Origin: Phycisphaerales bacterium Planc_01
Lineage (GTDB): Bacteria; Planctomycetota; Phycisphaerae; Sedimentisphaerales; Anaerobacaceae
Reading direction: 5' to 3'
Length of the DNA stretch: 49,945 bases
Assembly: GCA_001603075.1 (NCBI GenBank)
Contig: LVBB01000057.1
Location: 1 to 49,945, forward strand
Position 1 is the first letter of the stretch; the number at the start of each line of letters is the position of its first letter. Under the pieces are notes generated by a model. That model saw only the letters and a program-made list of their open reading frames with translations, ran no database searches and had not been told where the DNA came from. This document shows, one piece after another, positions 34,209 to 43,900 of this stretch. Made by a program: the position numbers and the translations under genes.

Positions 34209-34829
34209 TCACACGGCCGCGATAAGGATACCGGGCAACAGGTTCTGAAACATGTGGACACCGCAGGCCATACCCATCGCATGCCACCACGACCGCCGGC
34301 GCCAGGCCAGGTAGGCACAGGAGAACACGAAGAACGGCCACAGGACCACCAGGCCCCACGCCGGAGCCGCCAGGGAATGCAGGATCGCCCAAATCACCGA
34401 GGAACCCAGCGCCTGCCACAGCAGCTTCCGCGTCAGAAAGGCAAGCAACCACAGGCCGAACCCCAAGACCAGCGTCTCGATCACGGGCGAAGCAAGTACG
34501 ACCATCACGAACAGAACGACCGACCCGGCCGCCCGATCGAAGTGCGGCATCGTCTGCTCATTGCCAAGTCCAACGGCGGCGATGAGGAAGGAAACCAACA
34601 GGCTGGGAACCAGGCTGATCAGGCCGGCGCGAAGGATGTACTTCCAGGCGGAGGTTCGGGTATCGAACAGCAGCGACAGCACGCGATGGCCCGCATACAA
34701 CGCGGGCTCGGCCGTGTCGCCCCCATCCGGTCCCGATGCCGACAATGCACCGGGGGCGGCGTTGCCATCGACAGGATAGAGACTGTCCGACTCGCGCAGG
34801 GGTTCAGGGTATTGCTCGCGTTCGACCAT
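34209..34829 (-). CDS. CPBP-type membrane protein with altered active-site motif
   Basis: 206 aa. A polar N-terminal tail of about 60 residues is followed by probable membrane helices at about 66-88, 102-122, 124-145, 148-165 and 167-185. The layout and motifs 2 and 3 fit CPBP intramembrane proteases: 'SSVIWAILHSLAAPAWG' (His) and 'ACGVHMFQNLLPG' (HxxxN). Motif 1, normally EExxxR, reads 'SPVIETLVLGFGLW', so the second Glu and the Arg are missing. It may be inactive or use different chemistry. It probably shares a transcript with pyrC, which is 60 bp upstream. Confidence 0.65.
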   Translation of the reverse strand: MVEREQYPEPLRESDSLYPVDGNAAPGALSASGPDGGDTAEPALYAGHRVLSLLFDTRTSAWKYILRAGLISLVPSLLVSFLIAAVGLGNEQTMPHFDRAAGSVVLFVMVVLASPVIETLVLGFGLWLLAFLTRKLLWQALGSSVIWAILHSLAAPAWGLVVLWPFFVFSCAYLAWRRRSWWHAMGMACGVHMFQNLLPGILIAAV

Positions 34830-34889
34830 GACTGCTTTCTATTCCATCACCATCTCGGCGATCCTTGCGGCGCGACTCACCACACCGGC

Positions 34890-36200
34890 TCAGACGGCAA
34901 CGCCAGCCGTTTCGGTCTCGAAGCGAAGCTCGCCTCCGACGATGGTCTTCTCGGCTTTGCCCTTGAGCTTCCAGCCGTGATAGGGACAGTTGCGGCTCTT
35001 GGAGACGAACTGGTTCACATCGACGACCCATTCGGCGTCGGGATCGATGATCGTCACGTCGCCCTGCCGGCCCCGGCCGAGCGTGCCCTTGTCGATTCCA
35101 ATGATCGCGGCGGGATTGACCGTCATCAGCCGGATCAACCCCGGCCAGTCCAGGACCTTCGGCTCGATCAACGCCTTGACATACAACCCCAACGCACACT
35201 CCAGGCTGGCGATCCCGAACGGCGCCGCCAGAAATTCCAGCTCCTTCTCACTTTGCAGGTGCGGAGCGTGATCGGTCGCCAGGGCATCGACCAGCCCCTC
35301 GGCGATCGCCTGCTTCAGCGCCTCGACGTCCTTTCGGCTACGCAGCGGCGGGTTGACCTTGTAGTTCGTGTCGTAGTCGGCGCACAATTCCTCGGTCAGC
35401 AGCAGATGGTGCGGCGTCACCTCGCACGTCACCGGCAGGGCATCCTTCTTCGCCTGGCGGATCAGCTCGACCGACCCGGCCGTCGAGATGTGCTGGGCGT
35501 GGTAGCGGACACCGGTCTTGCGGATCAGTTGGATGTCGCGCCACAGCATGCCCTCCTCGGCCAAGGCGTCCATGCCGGGCAGCCCCAGGATCGTCGAGTA
35601 GTAGCCCGCGTTCATCACGCCCTGGCCCACGATCCGGTCGTCCTGGCAGTGCTGGGCCACCACGCGGTCGAACATCTTGGCGTATTTCAAGGCCCGCAGC
35701 ATCACTGCCACGTCCTGCACGCCGTGCCCGTCGTCGGTGAACCCCAACGCACCGGCCTCGGCCATCATCCCCATCTCGGCCAGCTCAACGCCCTCGCGCT
35801 TCTTGGTAATCGCGCCCATCACGTAGACGTGGGTTTTCCGCGCCTGACGGCCCTTGCGATGGACGTATTCGATGTCGGTCTCGTTCTCGATGGTGGGATT
35901 GGTGTTGGGCATGCAGACCACGGAGGTGAACCCGGCGGCTACCGCGGCCGCCGAGCCGCTGGCGATCGTCTCCTCTTCCTCGTCGCCCGGCTCGCGGAAA
36001 TGCACGTGGATATCGATCAGCCCCGGCGCGACGAGCTTGCCCGTCGCGTCGATGATCCGACCGACCGATTTGGCGACCGCGCCGTTGACCCGGCCGACCT
36101 CCGCGATCTTGCCGTCGAGGATGAGCACGTCGCAAACAGCGTCGAGATTGTTGGCCGGGTCGATCACCCGCCCGTTCCTGATCAGCACCTGGTCAGCCAT
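34890..36200 (-). CDS. pyrC: Dihydroorotase
   Basis: 436 aa, normal for class I dihydroorotase, which closes carbamoyl aspartate to dihydroorotate in pyrimidine synthesis. Zinc ligands H65/H67 lie in 'GLIDIHVHFREPGDEEEETI'. Other family motifs: 'VVCMPNTNPTIEN', 'VAQHCQDDRIV', 'HAQHISTAGSVELIRQAK', 'PHHLLLTEE', 'NYKVNPPLRS', 'DALATDHAPH'. The start follows AGGTG. No other pyr gene is in the window. It opens a minus-strand run with the CPBP-like and NYN genes and is divergent from the TPR-alpha-CTD gene. Confidence 0.95.
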   Translation of the reverse strand: MADQVLIRNGRVIDPANNLDAVCDVLILDGKIAEVGRVNGAVAKSVGRIIDATGKLVAPGLIDIHVHFREPGDEEEETIASGSAAAVAAGFTSVVCMPNTNPTIENETDIEYVHRKGRQARKTHVYVMGAITKKREGVELAEMGMMAEAGALGFTDDGHGVQDVAVMLRALKYAKMFDRVVAQHCQDDRIVGQGVMNAGYYSTILGLPGMDALAEEGMLWRDIQLIRKTGVRYHAQHISTAGSVELIRQAKKDALPVTCEVTPHHLLLTEELCADYDTNYKVNPPLRSRKDVEALKQAIAEGLVDALATDHAPHLQSEKELEFLAAPFGIASLECALGLYVKALIEPKVLDWPGLIRLMTVNPAAIIGIDKGTLGRGRQGDVTIIDPDAEWVVDVNQFVSKSRNCPYHGWKLKGKAEKTIVGGELRFETETAGVAV

Positions 36201-36375
36201 AGCGCACCTGCAGTCCTACCGTCCCAGAAAAGACAGAATCCTCACCCTCGCAACCATCCGTTCGCTCCCACACACGGGGCGACCGGCTGAACGACCGGCA
36301 GCGTCATCTGCAGATCGGCTCTCTGTATCCATACAAGCGCCCCCAGTAGTATCAGAAACGATCCGCCAAAGAAAG

Positions 36376-36427
36376 AGGTTTTTGCCGGGTCGCGCGCCGT
36401 CCCGTCGGGGGCCCGAGTCAAAAACCT
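36376..36427. repeat. Inverted repeat between pyrC and the TPR-alpha-CTD gene
   Basis: AGGTTTTTG (36376-36384) and CAAAAACCT (36419-36427) are perfect 9-bp arms 34 nt apart around a GC-rich core. The right arm ends one base before the -35 box of the promoter at 36429-36456, so it could be a regulator site. Apart from this repeat and that promoter, the rest of 36201-36524 shows no gene. Confidence 0.5.
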
Positions 36428-36428
36428 G

Positions 36429-36456
36429 TTGCAACGCGGACAGCCCACCGTATAAT
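36429..36456 (+). promoter_or_regulatory. Sigma-70-type promoter of the TPR-alpha-CTD gene
   Basis: TTGCAA (36429-36434), a 16-nt spacer, then the perfect TATAAT (36451-36456). The leader to the start at 36525 is about 62 nt. Confidence 0.65.
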
Positions 36457-36524
36457 ACCGCTTTGTCAGATTCAGGGGTCCACGTACGACCGATGTGAAC
36501 AGGTCCTTTTGGGAGACGATATCC

Positions 36525-37835
36525 ATGGAGCAGATTTCCGAACGGGAGATTGACCTTTTTGCGGCGCAACTGCCGTCGATGAAAGAGCTGCACGCCCTGT
36601 CGCGCCTCGTCAACTCCAGCGAGTCCAGCCGCATCAAGTTCGCCGAGAGAGTCAAGGCAGAATCCGGAAAGACGTCAGCGGAAGCCAACCTGGCGGTCGG
36701 AATCGGCCTGTTCCTGCTCGGCAAACACGCCGAGGCTGTGGAAAAGCTCCAGAAGGCCAAAGACGGCATCGAGAAGTTCACCTTTCTGGCGTACGCCCTG
36801 CGGAAACGCCACCGATACGCCGAGGCGATCGACTGCCTGCAGAGGACCCTCGATTTCGGGGCCGAACCGTTGAACGTCAACCTCGAGAAGGCGGCCACCT
36901 ATCGGGAAGGACGCGATCTGGACGCAGCCGCCAGGGAACTGGGCGCCTGCAAGAATTTCGAGAACGTCAGCGCTGAATACCACTACCAACTCGGTCGCCT
37001 TCAGGAAGCCCGGGGCGATTACGACAAGGCCGTGCAGAACTACAGGACGGTCCTGGAGCTGGCCCCGGAACACCATCGCGCGCTGTTCCACCTGGCCTAT
37101 CGCCACGATCTGTCCGGATACGAGTCGGCGGCGATCGACTATTACAAGCAGGCGATCGCGTGCGCCCCGGCCTATATCAGCGCCCTGCTGAACTTGGCGG
37201 TCCTTTACGAAGACAGCGGCCAGTTCGATAAGGCCAGCGCGTGCATCGACAAGGTGCTCGAGTGCCACCCCAACCACCCGCGTGCCCGGCTCTTCAAGAA
37301 GGACGTCGACAGCTCCAAGACGATGTACTATGACGAGGAGCGGGAGAAGAAGAGGAGCCGCAAGAATCAGATCCTCGAGACGCCCATTTCCGATTTCGAA
37401 CTGTCGGTTCGCAGCAGGAACTGCCTGAGGAAGATGAACATCCGCACCCTGGGCGACCTGCTCAATATCACCGAGGCCGAACTGCTGAGCTACAAGAACT
37501 TCGGCGAAACCTCGCTCCGTGAGATCAAGGCGATCCTGGACACCAAGGGGCTTCGCCTGGGTATGGCGCTGGAAGACAAGAGCCTGGCGTCGGGTGACCT
37601 TTCCGGGCCAAGCTCGCCGGAAGAACAGGGCCTGTTGAACAAGCTCGTGGACGACCTCCAACTGTCCGTGCGGGCCCGCAAATGCCTTCAGAAGCTCAAT
37701 CTCCACACCGTCGGCGAGCTGACGCGCACGACGGAGGCCGAGCTTCTCGGCTGCAAGAACTTCGGCGTCACCAGCCTGAACGAGATCAAGAAGGCCCTCT
37801 CGGGTCTTGGCCTTTCGCTGAGAAACCTTGATTAG
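36525..37835 (+). CDS. TPR protein with two RNA-polymerase alpha-CTD-like domains
   Basis: 436 aa from ATG 36525 (MEQISEREIDLFAAQLPSMK), after GGGAG. Residues about 50-265 are TPR-type repeats ('EANLAVGIGLFLLGKHAEAV', 'YHYQLGRLQEARGDYDKAVQ', 'ALLNLAVLYEDSGQFDKASA'). Then come a basic linker and two copies of the alpha-subunit C-terminal helix-hairpin-helix unit: about 288-346 ('FELSVRSRNCLRKMNIRTLG', 'LLSYKNFGETSLREIKAIL') and about 374-436 ('LQLSVRARKCLQKLNLHTVG', 'LLGCKNFGVTSLNEIKKAL'). In E. coli alpha this unit binds UP elements and activators. Copy 1 keeps the R..N DNA-contact pattern; copy 2 has Lys instead of Asn. It is not RpoA, since the N-terminal assembly domain is absent. Role in transcription control is inference. 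Confidence 0.9.
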   Translation: MEQISEREIDLFAAQLPSMKELHALSRLVNSSESSRIKFAERVKAESGKTSAEANLAVGIGLFLLGKHAEAVEKLQKAKDGIEKFTFLAYALRKRHRYAEAIDCLQRTLDFGAEPLNVNLEKAATYREGRDLDAAARELGACKNFENVSAEYHYQLGRLQEARGDYDKAVQNYRTVLELAPEHHRALFHLAYRHDLSGYESAAIDYYKQAIACAPAYISALLNLAVLYEDSGQFDKASACIDKVLECHPNHPRARLFKKDVDSSKTMYYDEEREKKRSRKNQILETPISDFELSVRSRNCLRKMNIRTLGDLLNITEAELLSYKNFGETSLREIKAILDTKGLRLGMALEDKSLASGDLSGPSSPEEQGLLNKLVDDLQLSVRARKCLQKLNLHTVGELTRTTEAELLGCKNFGVTSLNEIKKALSGLGLSLRNLD

Positions 37836-37853
37836 TCCACCGTCTCGTGCCGG

Positions 37854-39152
37854 ATGTCCTTGCTGTCGTGCAACAAGCCGTTTCCGACCCTGGCCAGCGG
37901 GCGGGCCTCCAGGCCGCCGGCGTGTGGCGGGCGTCTTGCGGCCAGGGCGGCGCAGGGCCTGATCGCGGCGATGGTTCTCCTGTCGGGCTGCAGTCGGCGG
38001 GAAATCGTCCGTCCCACGCCTCAGATGGATGCGGATTCGCGGTTCTGGGTGCGTGTCCTGCTGCTGCCCAACGCCACCGAGTGCACCGTGGCGGCGATGT
38101 CGCCGATGCACGTCGGCGCCCACGGCGGGGTCGGGCCGGTCGACGGTCCTCTCCGCGTGACCGTCTCCGACGGACGCCTGCACCTCGGAGCAACGTCCCA
38201 TTCCGCCGAAGAGGTGACGATCGGCACCGAAGAGCCCCATGTGTTCTCCCTGAATGGGCAGAGCTACCGCGGCAGGCTCCGACTGGTCCGCAACAGCGAC
38301 GGCCGGACGTTCAACGCCGTCAACATCGTCCCGCTGGAACCCTACCTGGCCGGCGTCGTCGGCGCCGAGATGCCCGCCTATTGGGAGCCCCAGGCGCTGC
38401 GGGCCCAGGCCATCGCCGCCAGGACCTATTGCCTCTACACCAAGAACCGGTTCGGCGTCCAGCGCGCCTGGGACGTCAGCAGCACACAGGCCAGCCAGGT
38501 GTATCGCGGGCTCAGCGCCGAAACGGCGCAGATATGGAATGCCGTCACCGCCACCTACGGCAAAGTGCTGGTCTCCCGACCAGGCCAGAGCCCCGAGACG
38601 GGTCTGTTCCCGACCTATTACAGCTCTATTTGCGGCGGGCACACCGAGAACTGCGAGCGCGTCTTCGGCGAGGCCTTCGCACCGCTCAAGGCGGTGCCCT
38701 GCCCCTACTGCAAAGACGTCGCGAAGATGGGCATGTTCTTCTGGCCGATGGCCCAGTTCGACCGGGCCACCGTGACGGCCCGTCTGATCGAGAGGTATCC
38801 GGCCTTGGAGAAACTCGGAGAGATCACCGGCATCGTCGCCATCGAGAAGAGCGACCACGGCCAGTTCGCGCGACTGACCAAGGTCCGTCTGACCGGCTCG
38901 ACGGGCAAGACCGAAACCCTGCGGGGCGAAGACCTTCGCCTGACCCTTGACCCGAGCGGACGCAAGATCCAGAGCACGATCTGCCACATCGTTCCCTGGG
39001 GCGACGGCTGGGCCTTCCTTTCCGGGCGCGGATGGGGCCACGGCGTCGGCATGTGCCAGTGCGGGGCCGAGGGCATGGCCCGGCTTGGCAAGACGGCCGA
39101 GGAGATTCTCCAACATTACTACCCTGGCTCCGCGATCGCGAGCCTTTACTGA
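37854..39152 (+). CDS. SpoIID/LytB-domain lipoprotein
   Basis: 432 aa. The signal 'LAARAAQGLIAAMVLLSGC' has a lipobox cysteine at about residue 46, behind a long basic N-terminus; the ribosome-binding site is poor, and ATG 37971 is an alternative start. The SpoIID domain is complete: 'VPLEPYLAGVVGAEMPAYWE', 'ALRAQAIAARTYCLYTKNR', 'SSICGGHTENCERVFGE' and, at the end, 'GRGWGHGVGMCQCGAEGMAR' and 'EEILQHYYPGSA'. SpoIID is a lytic transglycosylase of sporulation; relatives in non-sporulating Gram-negatives act on or bind peptidoglycan. It follows the TPR-alpha-CTD gene by 18 bp and may be co-transcribed. Confidence 0.9.
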   Translation: MSLLSCNKPFPTLASGRASRPPACGGRLAARAAQGLIAAMVLLSGCSRREIVRPTPQMDADSRFWVRVLLLPNATECTVAAMSPMHVGAHGGVGPVDGPLRVTVSDGRLHLGATSHSAEEVTIGTEEPHVFSLNGQSYRGRLRLVRNSDGRTFNAVNIVPLEPYLAGVVGAEMPAYWEPQALRAQAIAARTYCLYTKNRFGVQRAWDVSSTQASQVYRGLSAETAQIWNAVTATYGKVLVSRPGQSPETGLFPTYYSSICGGHTENCERVFGEAFAPLKAVPCPYCKDVAKMGMFFWPMAQFDRATVTARLIERYPALEKLGEITGIVAIEKSDHGQFARLTKVRLTGSTGKTETLRGEDLRLTLDPSGRKIQSTICHIVPWGDGWAFLSGRGWGHGVGMCQCGAEGMARLGKTAEEILQHYYPGSAIASLY

Positions 39153-39217
39153 AGAACCGAGACGTATGGGTCCTGCGGGCCCCGTAGGACCTGCAGAGGG
39201 AGAAGGACCGATTCCAG

Positions 39218-40330
39218 ATGTCGCACTTTGAGATCACCGCCACCGACCCCCATTGCGGCGCCCGTCGCGGCGTGCTGACCACGGCCCACGGACCCGTCCA
39301 GACGCCCGCCTTCATGCCCGTCGGCACCGCCGGCACCGTCAAGGGACTCACGCCCGACCAGATCGAGGCCACCGGCGCCGCCATCGTCCTGGGCAACACG
39401 TACCATCTGATGCTCCGCCCCGGTGTCGAGGTCGTCGAGAGGATCGGCGGATTGCACCGTTTCATGGCGTGGGACCACCCGATCCTGACCGACAGCGGCG
39501 GCTACCAGGTCTTTTCGCTTAGCGCGCTGACCCGGATCGACGACGAGGGCGTCGAATTCGCCAGCCACGTCGACGGCGCGAAGGTCCATCTGAACGCCGA
39601 GATCGCCACGGACATCCAGAACCGGCTCGGCGCTGATATCATCATGTGCTTCGACGAATGCACCCCGTTTCCCGCCGAGCCCGACCGATTGGAAAAGGCC
39701 GTGACGCGCACCGTCGCCTGGGCCGACCGATGCCGGCGCGCCCACCGCCGCGATGGACAGTTGCTCTTCGGCATCGTCCAGGGCGGAATCGACCTGGCGA
39801 TGCGCCGCCGATGTGCCGGCCAGATCGTTCGTATCGGTTTTGACGGATATGCCATCGGCGGCCTCAGCGTCGGAGAAGGCCACGAGCACATGGTCCGCAC
39901 CGTCGAGCACACCGCCGCCCTGCTGCCGGCCGACCGGCCCCGGTACCTGATGGGGGTTGGGATGCCCGCCGATATCATCGCCGCCGTGCGCGCCGGAGTG
40001 GACATGTTCGACTGCGTCCTGCCGACCCGAAACGGGCGCAACGCCTTCGCCTTCACCCGCCAGGGGCCCTTGCGACTGCGCAACAGCGTCCACATCGATT
40101 CGATCGAGCCGATCGAGGACGGCTGCGACTGTTACGCCTGCCGCCACTTCACGCGGGGCGCGATCCGGCACTTCTTCAACTGCTCCGAGATGCTCGGGCC
40201 CATCCTCCTGTCCATGCACAATCTGAGGTTTTACCAGCGACTGCTCGGCGAGATCCGCCTCCAGATCGAACGGGGCACCTTCGACCGCTGGGCCGCCGCC
40301 GAGCTGGCCGGGGACGACACCGTCCGATAA
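39218..40330 (+). CDS. tgt: tRNA-guanine transglycosylase
   Basis: 370 aa, the normal bacterial length. It swaps guanine 34 for preQ1 in GUN-anticodon tRNAs, on the queuosine pathway. D92 in 'LTDSGGYQVFSL' is the general acid/base, D265 in 'VDMFDCVLPTRNGRNAF' the nucleophile. The zinc site is C303, C305, C308 ('CDCYACRHF') and H334 ('LLSMHNLRFY'). The start follows GGGAGAAGG. Next to yajC and secDF, the tgt-yajC-secDF order is a widely conserved neighbourhood, here separated by 111 bp with its own possible promoter. Confidence 0.96.
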   Translation: MSHFEITATDPHCGARRGVLTTAHGPVQTPAFMPVGTAGTVKGLTPDQIEATGAAIVLGNTYHLMLRPGVEVVERIGGLHRFMAWDHPILTDSGGYQVFSLSALTRIDDEGVEFASHVDGAKVHLNAEIATDIQNRLGADIIMCFDECTPFPAEPDRLEKAVTRTVAWADRCRRAHRRDGQLLFGIVQGGIDLAMRRRCAGQIVRIGFDGYAIGGLSVGEGHEHMVRTVEHTAALLPADRPRYLMGVGMPADIIAAVRAGVDMFDCVLPTRNGRNAFAFTRQGPLRLRNSVHIDSIEPIEDGCDCYACRHFTRGAIRHFFNCSEMLGPILLSMHNLRFYQRLLGEIRLQIERGTFDRWAAAELAGDDTVR

Positions 40331-40375
40331 GCACCGTCGCTCCAAGGGTTTTCGACAAGACAAGACCATTTGAAT

Positions 40376-40402
40376 TTGACAATTCTGTCCCCAATCTATA
40401 CG
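40376..40402 (+). promoter_or_regulatory. Possible promoter of yajC-secDF
   Basis: TTGACA (40376-40381) followed by TATACG (40397-40402) with a short 15-nt spacer; TACGCT with 17 nt is the alternative. It lies about 40 nt ahead of yajC. Confidence 0.4.
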
Positions 40403-40441
40403 CTATCGCGAATATACCCAAGGCCTTGAAAGGAAAGCACC

Positions 40442-40864
40442 ATGGCAAACGTGTGGATCATAGCGCAGGCAGACGGCGATCAGGCCCCCGTACGGATCGG
40501 TTCGCAGCCGGTCGGCGGCGAGGAAGGCAGCGCCGTCGTTCAGGACCCCGGCGGCGAGACGCCCGCCCCCGCCCCGGAACGGCAGGTTTCGCCGCTAATG
40601 CAGTTTCTGCCGCTGATCCTCATTTTTGTGGTCATGTACCTGTTTCTGATGCGTGGGCCGCGCAAACAGCAGCAGAAGCAGAAGCAGATGGTCCAATCGT
40701 TGAACAAGAACGACCGGGTCCGAACCATCGGGGGGATTTTCGGGACCGTCGTGGAGGTGCGAGGCGATGAGGTCGTGTTGAAGATCGACGAATCGAACAA
40801 TACCAAGATACGGGTCAGCACGTCCGCGATCGGCAAGAACCTGTCACAGGAAGGGAAAGATTAA
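40442..40864 (+). CDS. yajC: Sec translocon accessory subunit YajC
   Basis: 140 aa. A polar, acidic N-terminal extension of about 50 residues precedes the single membrane helix (about 52-70, 'LMQFLPLILIFVVMYLFLMR'). Then the YajC signature: 'GPRKQQQKQKQMVQSLNKND', 'VRTIGGIFGTVVEVRGDEVV'. E. coli YajC is 110 aa with only a short N-terminus, so the extension is unusual. It works with SecDF at the inner membrane. The gene is 62 bp upstream of secDF and clearly in its operon. Confidence 0.93.
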   Translation: MANVWIIAQADGDQAPVRIGSQPVGGEEGSAVVQDPGGETPAPAPERQVSPLMQFLPLILIFVVMYLFLMRGPRKQQQKQKQMVQSLNKNDRVRTIGGIFGTVVEVRGDEVVLKIDESNNTKIRVSTSAIGKNLSQEGKD

Positions 40865-40926
40865 GCTGCCCGTGCGGATGGCCGAAGAGAGACTGACTCA
40901 GCAGAGAACCTAAACAGGAAGACGCT

Positions 40927-43900
40927 ATGAACAAGAACTTGGTGCCGAAGAGCATTCTGACTGTCGTCCTTGTGGCTGCGGCCTTGTGGACGTTGTATCC
41001 CCCCAACAAGACGCTCAAGCAGGGCATCGATCTGGCCGGTGGGACCAGTCTCATCTATGCCATCGACACCGAGGGGCTCAGTGCGGCCGAAGAGCAGGAC
41101 CTCGCCCAGCGAATGATCCAGGTTCTTCGTCGGCGCATCGACCCGGCGAACATCCAGAACCTCGTCTGGCGTCCCCAGGGCAACACGCGGTTCGAAATCC
41201 AGATGCCGCTGGCCAGCAAGGCCGCGCAGCAGATGCGACAGGAATACGAAGCGGCGTTGAGCGATCTGTTGGCCAGGAACGTCAACCCGGCCAGCATCCT
41301 TCGTTCCTTGCAGGAAAGCAGGGTCGAGCGCGACCAGACGTTCGCCCGCCTGGCCCAGGGCGACGCCGGTCGCCTGGAGATCCTCAAGGAACTGGCCTCG
41401 ACCTACGATGCACGCAAAGAGGCACAGGACAAACGAGATGCGCTCTACCAGAAGATCGAGGCTCTCAAGACGACGCTGACCGAGGCGGGGATCGCGATGG
41501 ACCGGGTCGAGGCCAATCGCGGCGATTGGGTCCGGCTGGGCGTCGATGAATTGGCCGCCACGCTGAAGGATTTCGCCGCGTCCGAGGAGCAGGTCGCCCC
41601 GCTGACGGCATACGTCACCGCGTACAAGGACCTGGTGACCGTGCTGAACCAGCTCACGGCCGAGTCGGGCCTCAACGACAAGTATGAAGCCGCACGACGC
41701 CGGCTGGATCGCCTGAACCTGACGATGGATCAGATCACCTACGTCCTGGAACTGCCCGAGAAGTCCCCCCTGCGACTCGAACGGATCCAGAGGCTCCAGG
41801 CCGAGTTTCCGGACCGCGCCGCCGACATCGAAAGCCTCGTCGCCACGTACGACGGCTATCGCCCCTTCCAGGGCCAGCTCGACGACCCCAGAGATCTTCA
41901 GCGCATGCTCAAGGGGGCGGGCATTCTCGAATGGCGTGTCCTGCCGACCCAGGGACGGACCGAACTGAGCGAAGCGGAGATCGAACGCTATCGGCAGGCG
42001 CTGACAGAGAAAGGTCCGCGCTACGCCTCCGACAATCAGTACGTCTGGTGTCCGATCGAGGACCCGGCCGATTTCGGCGCCCCCGACGCCATCTTCGCCC
42101 AGTTCGGCGACAAGAGTTATGTCCTCGCCAGCAACCGGCCGAACGAAGCCATCCTCCATATCACCGGCGGACGCGACTGGAAACTCGAGAAGGCCTATCC
42201 CTCGTCGGATGAGATGGGCCGAAGGGCCATCGGTTTTCGCCTCGACGACCGGGGCGGCGCGTTGTTCTATAACGTTACCGCCGAGAATCCCGGGCGTCCC
42301 CTGGCGATTCTGCTCGACGGCGTCGCCATCTCGGCGCCTCTGATCAGCAAGGACCGTCCGATCGGAAGCGAAGGCATCATCATGGGCAGCTTCACCCCGA
42401 CCGACATTACGAACATGGTCAACAAGCTCAACGCCGGCTCGCTGCCCGCCCGGCTGATCGAGCAGCCGATTTCCGAAAAGACCATCGGCCCGTCCATCGG
42501 CGCCGACAACCGCGATCGGAGCATCCAGGCCGGCATCATCGGCCTGATGGTCGTCGTCGCGGTCATGGCCGTCTACTATCTCTTCGCCGGCGCCGTCGCC
42601 GACGTGGCTTTGCTGTTGAACATCTTCTTCGTGCTGGCCATCATGGCCGGCCTGCGGGCGACGTTTACCCTGCCCGGCATCGCCGGCATCATTCTGACCA
42701 TCGGCATGAGCGTCGATGCGAACGTGCTGATCTTCGAGCGCATTCGGGAGGAGCAGGCCAAAGGCACCGGGCTGGCGTCCGCCATCCGAAACGGATACGA
42801 GCGGGCCTTCAGCTCCATCTTCGATGCGAACCTGACCACGTTCATCACGGCCGCGATCCTGTACTACGTCGCCTCCGAGGAGATCAAGGGCTTTGCCATC
42901 GTGCTGATGCTCGGTATCGCATCGAGCATGTTCACCGCCCTGTTCGTCACCCGGCTGATCTTCGACTTCTTGGTCGGCAAGCGGATCATCAAGGACCGCC
43001 TGGGCATGCTGCGTCTGATCGGCGAGCCCAACGTCAACTGGATGGGGATGCAGAAGGCGTTCTTCGTGGTCTCCGGCATCCTCATCGTCGGAGGCCTGCT
43101 GGTGTTCCTCACCCGCGACAACGCCAAAAACAACAAGTACGACATCGAGTTCACCGGCGGCACGAGCGTCCAGATCAACCTCAAAGAGGGCGTCTCGCTC
43201 TCGCGTCAGGACGTGCAGGACCGCATCGTCGCGATCGGGACCCAGATCGGCAACCCCGCCCTGCGAGCGGCCAACGTCTACAGCATCGGCGAATCGGGCC
43301 GGCAGTACGAGATCACCACGACGGCCACCAACAAGACCCGAGCGGTGGTCACGTTCGCCGACGGTCACGGGCAGACGCCCGAAACGGTCACTGCCGCCAT
43401 CCGCCGAACGCAATCGGAACAGCACCGGCAGTTGACCGGGCTGGCGGTGACCGCCGACAGCCGCAACGCCAACGCCTTCGTCGTCACGTGCAGCCGGGTC
43501 AACCCGTCCATCATGCAGAGCCTGCTCGAACAGGCGTTTCCGCAGGCCGCTATCCAGGAACCGGAGATCGACGAAGTGGTCAGCGACGCCATCCACGAGG
43601 CGTTTGAAGGCCAGTTGGAGATGCAGGAGAACCTCGAACCGCAGATCCTCTCGGAGCAGCGGATCACAGCGGAAATGGTCGATGCCTATCCCGAACTGAC
43701 CAACTACATTGGCGGGATTCGGATCGAGTGCCGTATCCAGCGCCCCGCCTCGCTGACGGAGATCGATCGGCGGCTCAAGGATCTGCGTTTCAAGCCGGAC
43801 ACGCAGCAACTGACATGGTATGGCTACGCCCTCTTCGGGCCCGGCGTCAAGGCGGTCGATTCGGACGAACCGCTCAACGCCTTCGTTTACGTCAGCGTCG

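Noticed and set aside
40861-43809. 982-codon minus-strand open frame
   Set aside because: Entirely antisense to secDF, whose reading frame is certain.
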